Assembly (NCBI GenBank): GCA_032358165.1
Contig: JAALGY010000016.1
Location: 1,116,001 to 1,180,000, forward strand
DNA: 64,000 bases
Reading direction: 5' to 3'
DNA from: Diplosphaera chodatii
Lineage: Eukaryota > Chlorophyta > Trebouxiophyceae > Prasiolales > Stichococcaceae
Shown here in pieces: positions 59,770 through 64,000 of this stretch. Below the pieces are notes generated by a model. That model saw nothing but the letters and a program-made list of their open reading frames with translations. It was not told the origin of the DNA and did not search any database. Numbering within the stretch: position 1 is the stretch's first letter; each line of letters opens with the position of its first letter. The position numbers and the translations under genes were made by a program.

Positions 59770-61607
59770 TCACTCCACCAAACCAAGCTTGTCCGGCTGA
59801 AACGCCTCCCACCACCCTGCAGCGCATCACAAGAAATGCCGTCAGTACACTGGCGAAAGGAGCGAAAGGAGCGGCATCAGAATTCCAATACACCGGCTGG
59901 CATGGTTTTTCTATGTCGAGCATGAGAGGGCGCAGCAACGGTGCCAGCCAGTGGACAACGCATCCGCTTCAGCACGCCGTGCTTTCATGGCGGATGGCTG
60001 TGCACATCCGCCAATGGATGTCACGCCAGCCGATGCCACTGCACTGGGAGCTGATCTTGGGCGCAGGGCAGCCAGAGAGCATGCGGTGTTCATCTATTGA
60101 TCACGCAAGGAATGGCACTCTGATTGCTGCACAGCGCACTGCAGCCTCGCAGCAGGGCAGCCGCCGAGCCAACAGCTCAGGCGCCATGCGCCAGCGCCTG
60201 AAACCCTGGCGGCCCCAAACCCTGAAACCTCACCTTTGCGGTAGGGCGAGTAGGGCGCTGTCCACTTCTCCGGCTGCGTGAAGTCCGGCACCGGGCCGCC
60301 GCTCCGGAACACCTCCTGCCGCGACAGCCCCGTCAGCTCCAGCTTCAGCACCCGGTCCAGCCGCAGCTTCATGAACCTGCGCCAGGCGCAGCGCCACCTC
60401 AAAACCCTGCTCTCAAGGACCTCGCTGCTGGTCCAGTGGGCAGCGGCTGCCCAGCCCCTTGTGCTAACCCCCCGGTTCGCGGCACATGCCCAGGGCCGGA
60501 GGCAGCGGACAGGCGCCCATCGCAGTGCCCACCACTGCTGGGTGTGGACACCGCATAAGCACTGTCCGCAACCATGTTCCCCCGAGAGGCGGTAGCAGAG
60601 CCTCACGTGATCCACATCTGGTCGGTGGACACGAGCGCGGCGCACGGCCGCCGCACTTGCCGCGCCTGCGAGGAGAACCGCTCGTCCAGCCACACCGGCT
60701 CGCTGACCAGGAAGAAGTCCAGCTCCTTGTTCTGTGCGCAGTTGACGCAAGGGTCAGCTGCATGCGACGTCAAGCGGCGGCACAACAGCAGCATGACGCC
60801 AAGGCGTTGAGAGCATGTCAGGCTGCACGTCACGGCGGAGCCCAGATGCTGTCAGCCGTGCGGCTGCCTTGCTGGCTGACGCCACGAGTTATGACACACT
60901 GGATCTGCAGCAGCAGGTGCAGCAGCTCACCTGCTCGTTGTAGAAGCGCTTCTTCTCCCGCAGTTGCTCTGCCAACGCCTCGTTCTGCACGTCGTTGAAC
61001 ATGAACTCCGAGTTTGCCACCAGCGCATACCAGATCTCCTGCACGAGGCAGAGGACACCAGCTTGCACGGCTGCCAAGGATGATCACAGCGGCTATGATG
61101 CTTTCTATATGCTGACACCTGCTGCTGAAACACTGCCGGCATGGTTTCAGCAGCCATGCAGTGGTACAGCCGTTGTCAAACGGTGGGACATGCTGCTGCA
61201 CAGCAGCCACACGAGCATAGACGTCCGGAATTGGTTGGTGGCGTGGCGTCACGTGAGTCTAATTATTATAGATGATCAGTGCGCACGCCATGCCCTGTGG
61301 CGCTTTCACAGTCAACGCCCCTGGGAGAACCTCGTGGCATGCTGCAAAAGGTGGTTGAATTACAGAAAGGCAGTTGTACCGGCTGTGGGCTGCCTTGCTG
61401 CGCTGAGGGCGCCGCTGCCTGCTGCGACGCAGCCCGAGTCATGCCCAGCCTCGCCTCCCGAGGCAGCACAGCACCAGCTGCTCTGAGACTACATCTGTGC
61501 GGCTGAACTGTGACATGAGTACGCAGCGGCGCCGTTGGACTGCACCTTCGCTCGCCACCAGCATGCTGCACTGACGGCTGCATCCCGAGCGAGCCTGTCA
61601 ACGCCAT
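59770..61607 (-). CDS. LCAA: Ycf54/LCAA, accessory factor of Mg-protoporphyrin IX monomethyl ester cyclase
   Basis: Supports the oxidative cyclase step that makes the fifth ring of chlorophyll, in the plastid. Five exons (61607-61380, 61038-60931, 60731-60607, 60376-60234, 59816-59770) close in phase to 216 residues. The first 76 residues, Arg/Ser/Ala-rich and nearly free of acidic residues, make a transit peptide. The Ycf54 domain follows: EIWYALVANSEFMFND, EQLREKKRFYNEQNKELDFF, LVSEPVWLDERF, CAALVSTDQMWITFMKLRLD, GPVPDFTQPEKWTAPYSPYR and a final GWWEAFQP. These match the conserved VSTN-WITFMKLRLDRVL and EKW-APYP blocks of plant LCAA. The ATG at 61607 was chosen because it starts the acid-poor stretch and joins in phase 0. 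Confidence 0.9.
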
Positions 61608-62276
61608 GGTGCTCTTGTTTGTGAAAAAGGCAATGCAGAAGGCTGCTTTGATCAGCAACAGTTGGCCTCACAGCAGTCGTCGTCGTCGAATGTCAGGATC
61701 CGCATACCAGGTTTGCTGTCAGCTGTGTTGACTGCTTATCTCAGTCAGGTGGGCGATCCTGACTAGCTGTAAATCACATCCTTCTGGAGCTTCGCAAACC
61801 CTAGCTCTGCAGTACGACAGAATGCGTGCGTGTCATGCACTGCATGCATGCTATGCTTCTGCCATACTGCGCGTCGGTCGACATTGTTTTTGCATACGAT
61901 CACCCAGCTTCCTCAAATCTATCAGCAAGGCTTGGCAAGTGCACCTGACACCAGCAATCGACCAATCGTTCGTGCTGTTGATTAGCAGGACGTGCTCTGC
62001 CAATCACGCTCTTTAGATATTTTGCGCTGGTGAAGCATCGTGCCGTGGATCAGTCTTTCTTGGCCGCTAAACAATACGCTGGCTCGGTGCGCGGTGCTGG
62101 TCAGTGCTGCTAGCCTGAGACTGCTGGTTGGCGGTCCGCCATGCTCGCAGGCCGCCCTGCATGCAGCAGCGCGGATCGGCAGACACGCCAGCACCTGCAG
62201 CAGGCACAGCCACAGCAGCAGCGGGTCCACAGGAAGCGGCTGGGCCGCTGCCTCGGCGCGTGTGATCTGTGCGGCG
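61608..62276. promoter_or_regulatory. Divergent upstream region, Ycf54 / right-edge gene
   Basis: 669 bases between outward-reading starts; an AAACCCTAG motif lies near 61797. No exon supported. Confidence 0.45.
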
Positions 62277-64000
62277 ATGGCGCTTGACGCCGATGAGCTC
62301 GTCGAGCTCGCGGCGAGGGGCGATGCGCAGGCGTGCGCCCCGCTGCTGTGCCGCGAGCTGGCGCTCAGCCAGGCGCAGTACCGCACAGTGCTGGTCCGCC
62401 TGCGGGACGAGCGCGCCGTGCTGCAGGTGCTCCCTGGCCGCAGGGCATGGCAGCATTGCGTTTGTGCTTGGCAACAGACGCAGCAGCATCATTGGTCCAA
62501 ATTCACCCACTGTGGCATCTTGGTGATTCAATGTCGTTATCCAGCATAAGTGCGGATGTGCTGATGACGATGCAGACGCAGCCGGAGCGTACCACAGCGT
62601 TCATTCTGGACTGCCTGGATGTGCTGCTGCCCCTGGCGTCAGCCAGCAGCCACCGCAGCGGCAACGGCTCTGCACCGCCAGCGGCGGCAGCTGCCGAGCC
62701 GGTGCCTGTCGCCGCTTCAAACGGATCACATACCAGCCCTGGGGTGTCAGCTGCCAGCCCCGGGGTGTCGGCGGCATCCGCAGCGACGGCGATGCACCTG
62801 CTGCTGGACCTGGCCCCCAGCTGCGTGGACCGCATCGCAGTGCCAGAAGCGCACGCTGCAGCCAAGCGGCGGGCGGCCGGGCTGCTGCAGGGTGTGCTCG
62901 CCACTGGGGCGCCGCCGCGGCTCGCCCTGAAGGTGGCGCAGGCCTTTCGGCTGGATGCATTGGACGTTTCTGACTTCCGGCTGCAGCTGGCGGACCAAAC
63001 CAGAGGCTTGCTATGCGATGCGGCCACCTCGACGCCAGCCGTTGGCCTGCTACGCCACTTCCAGGTATGCGGGTTCAGCGTCTTTCTGCAACTTGGATTG
63101 TGGCGATGGCAAGACTGTGCAGGCATGCCTTCTCTTGTACGTTGTTGCTTGCCTGCCGGCTGCACCTCTTTTGAGGAACCAGGGGACTTTCAAGGGATCG
63201 CAAGATGCATCAAATGTTGCTAATGTCATACAGCGCAAGCTGCAGCAGCAGTGTAATGCTTAGGCGTGTTGCAGCAGCCGATGCATTGCGCATTGTGCTG
63301 TAGTTTCTGCTGCGAGGCCCCAACGTGCACCTACCAGTTCCCTGGCACACTTGCAGCTTTGCAAGACAGCTGCCAGCGGACAGGGAGGTCGCAGGGTCTA
63401 CAGGAACGACCACATGCCCAGTGCTTTGCTTGACTGCAGGAGCTGCAGGAGGGTCTGGACATATCGGCAATGCTGCAGCAGCTGGTGCAGCAGCGCCACC
63501 ACGCGCTGGCGGAGGCGTGGGCAACCACCCTGGAGCGTGACCTCCAGGTGCGTCGATCTTACTCTCGATCAAGATGCAGCTGCACATCCAGCGCTCAATC
63601 GCGTGCAGCCTGACCACCTGCGTGGACAGCTCGGACCCCAGTAGCAGCAGTAATGCAGTGGCAGTCCTCTTGTCGCCACCCGAGTTGCCTGGCATACTAC
63701 CTGAGCTGGCTGTCGGCGCGCGCAGCCACATCGGGGGAGCCTGTACTGTCTTACAGCTCTGCTGCATTTTGGGCATGTCGCGCGTGGGTATATGTCGAGC
63801 AGACGCAGCTTGATGCGGTGCCTGAGCTCTGCAGGTGGCACTGGTGGAGTTTTGCATCGAGGCGGACGACCTGAAGCAGGCGGTGGCCGCGGGCCGGCGC
63901 TTCGGCCTGCTGGACGACACGTTCCCCACCCTGGAGCGGGCCTACAAGAGCCGCACCATCGGCAAGCTGGCCGCCAAGCGCCAGTGGGCGGTGGCGGCGG
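62277..64000 (+). CDS. Unidentified helical protein, N-terminal part (runs off right edge)
   Basis: Likely exons are 62277-62426 (MALDADELVELAARGDAQAC, 50 residues), one covering about 62540-63064, then 63440-63547 and 63835 to the edge. The sequence is rich in Ala, Leu and Arg and reads as stacked helices: TTAFILDCLDVLLPLA, AATAMHLLLDLAPSC, AGLLQGVLATGAPPRLALKV, AMLQQLVQQRHHALAEAWA and VEFCIEADDLKQAVAAGRRF. The pattern recalls the helical N-terminal region of MUT-7/EXD3-type exonucleases, but the catalytic part would lie beyond the window and I cannot confirm this. The acceptor that joins exon 1 to exon 2 in phase could not be found, so that border is open. An Ala/Ser/Pro-rich insert (62640-62790) interrupts exon 2. 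Confidence 0.55.

Noticed and set aside
1..64000. Mobile elements, CRISPR arrays, viral genes or bacterial operons
   Set aside because: No transposase, reverse transcriptase, integrase, terminal repeats, regularly spaced repeats or Shine-Dalgarno-led gene strings were found; the window is consistently eukaryotic nuclear.

Overview
The window reads as nuclear DNA of a photosynthetic green alga (Chlorophyta; a trebouxiophyte-like relative is my guess). The evidence is GC-rich coding sequence cut into many short exons by GT-AG introns of about 80-400 bases, plant-type telomere motifs (CCCTAAA), a plastid-type chaperonin 60, a plastid ferritin, the chlorophyll-synthesis factor Ycf54/LCAA, and an isocitrate lyase of the short algal/bacterial length. 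Exon models were built by hand. For most genes the donor/acceptor phases were checked codon by codon and close exactly, so these models are stronger than single open frames would suggest.

Layout, left to right. An unidentified minus-strand gene runs off the left edge (1-1000). A small CW-type zinc-finger gene lies on minus (1421-2565). Plastid chaperonin Cpn60 is on plus (about 3923-9345). A 100-residue unknown gene is on minus (10300-11092). Ribosomal protein eL13 is on plus (12046-14006). An exostosin-like glycosyltransferase is on plus (15054-18770). tRNA-Thr(AGU) is at 19114-19186. An alanine-rich unknown gene is on plus (20042-22981). A myristoylated PP2C phosphatase fused to a cyclic-nucleotide-binding domain is on minus (24080-29264). 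NF-YB is on plus (29887-31069). A 67-residue membrane protein (31504-32004) and ribosomal protein eL42 (32504-33241) are on minus. CRIPT is on plus (34286-35056). A HAD phosphatase is on minus (35458-37256). Ferritin is on plus (37893-40570). Malate synthase is on minus (41672-46381) and isocitrate lyase on plus (48044-51671). Two tandem paralogues of an unrecognised two-span membrane protein are on minus (52705-55643 and 56624-58969). Ycf54/LCAA is on minus (59770-61607). An unidentified gene on plus (62277 onward) runs off the right edge.

Functional links. Malate synthase and isocitrate lyase, the two enzymes specific to the glyoxylate cycle, sit head to head across 1.66 kb. The first carries a peroxisomal-type C-terminus (SKM) and the second does not. 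Chaperonin, ferritin and Ycf54 all act in the plastid. Other divergent pairs (PP2C/NF-YB, HAD/ferritin, Ycf54/right-edge gene) share upstream regions of about 0.6 kb.

The most unusual signals are: (1) two tandem duplications that copy an exon together with its splice site, in the chaperonin and in the glycosyltransferase; (2) precise loss of four 3'-terminal introns in one of the tandem membrane-protein paralogues; (3) a ferritin whose ferroxid­ase ligands are partly replaced; (4) a PP2C-cyclic-nucleotide-binding fusion that lacks the kinase domain of its plant counterpart and the conserved phosphate-binding arginine; (5) telomere-type repeats inside introns; (6) two likely GC-AG introns in one gene. 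No CRISPR array, prokaryotic operon, transposase or viral gene was seen.
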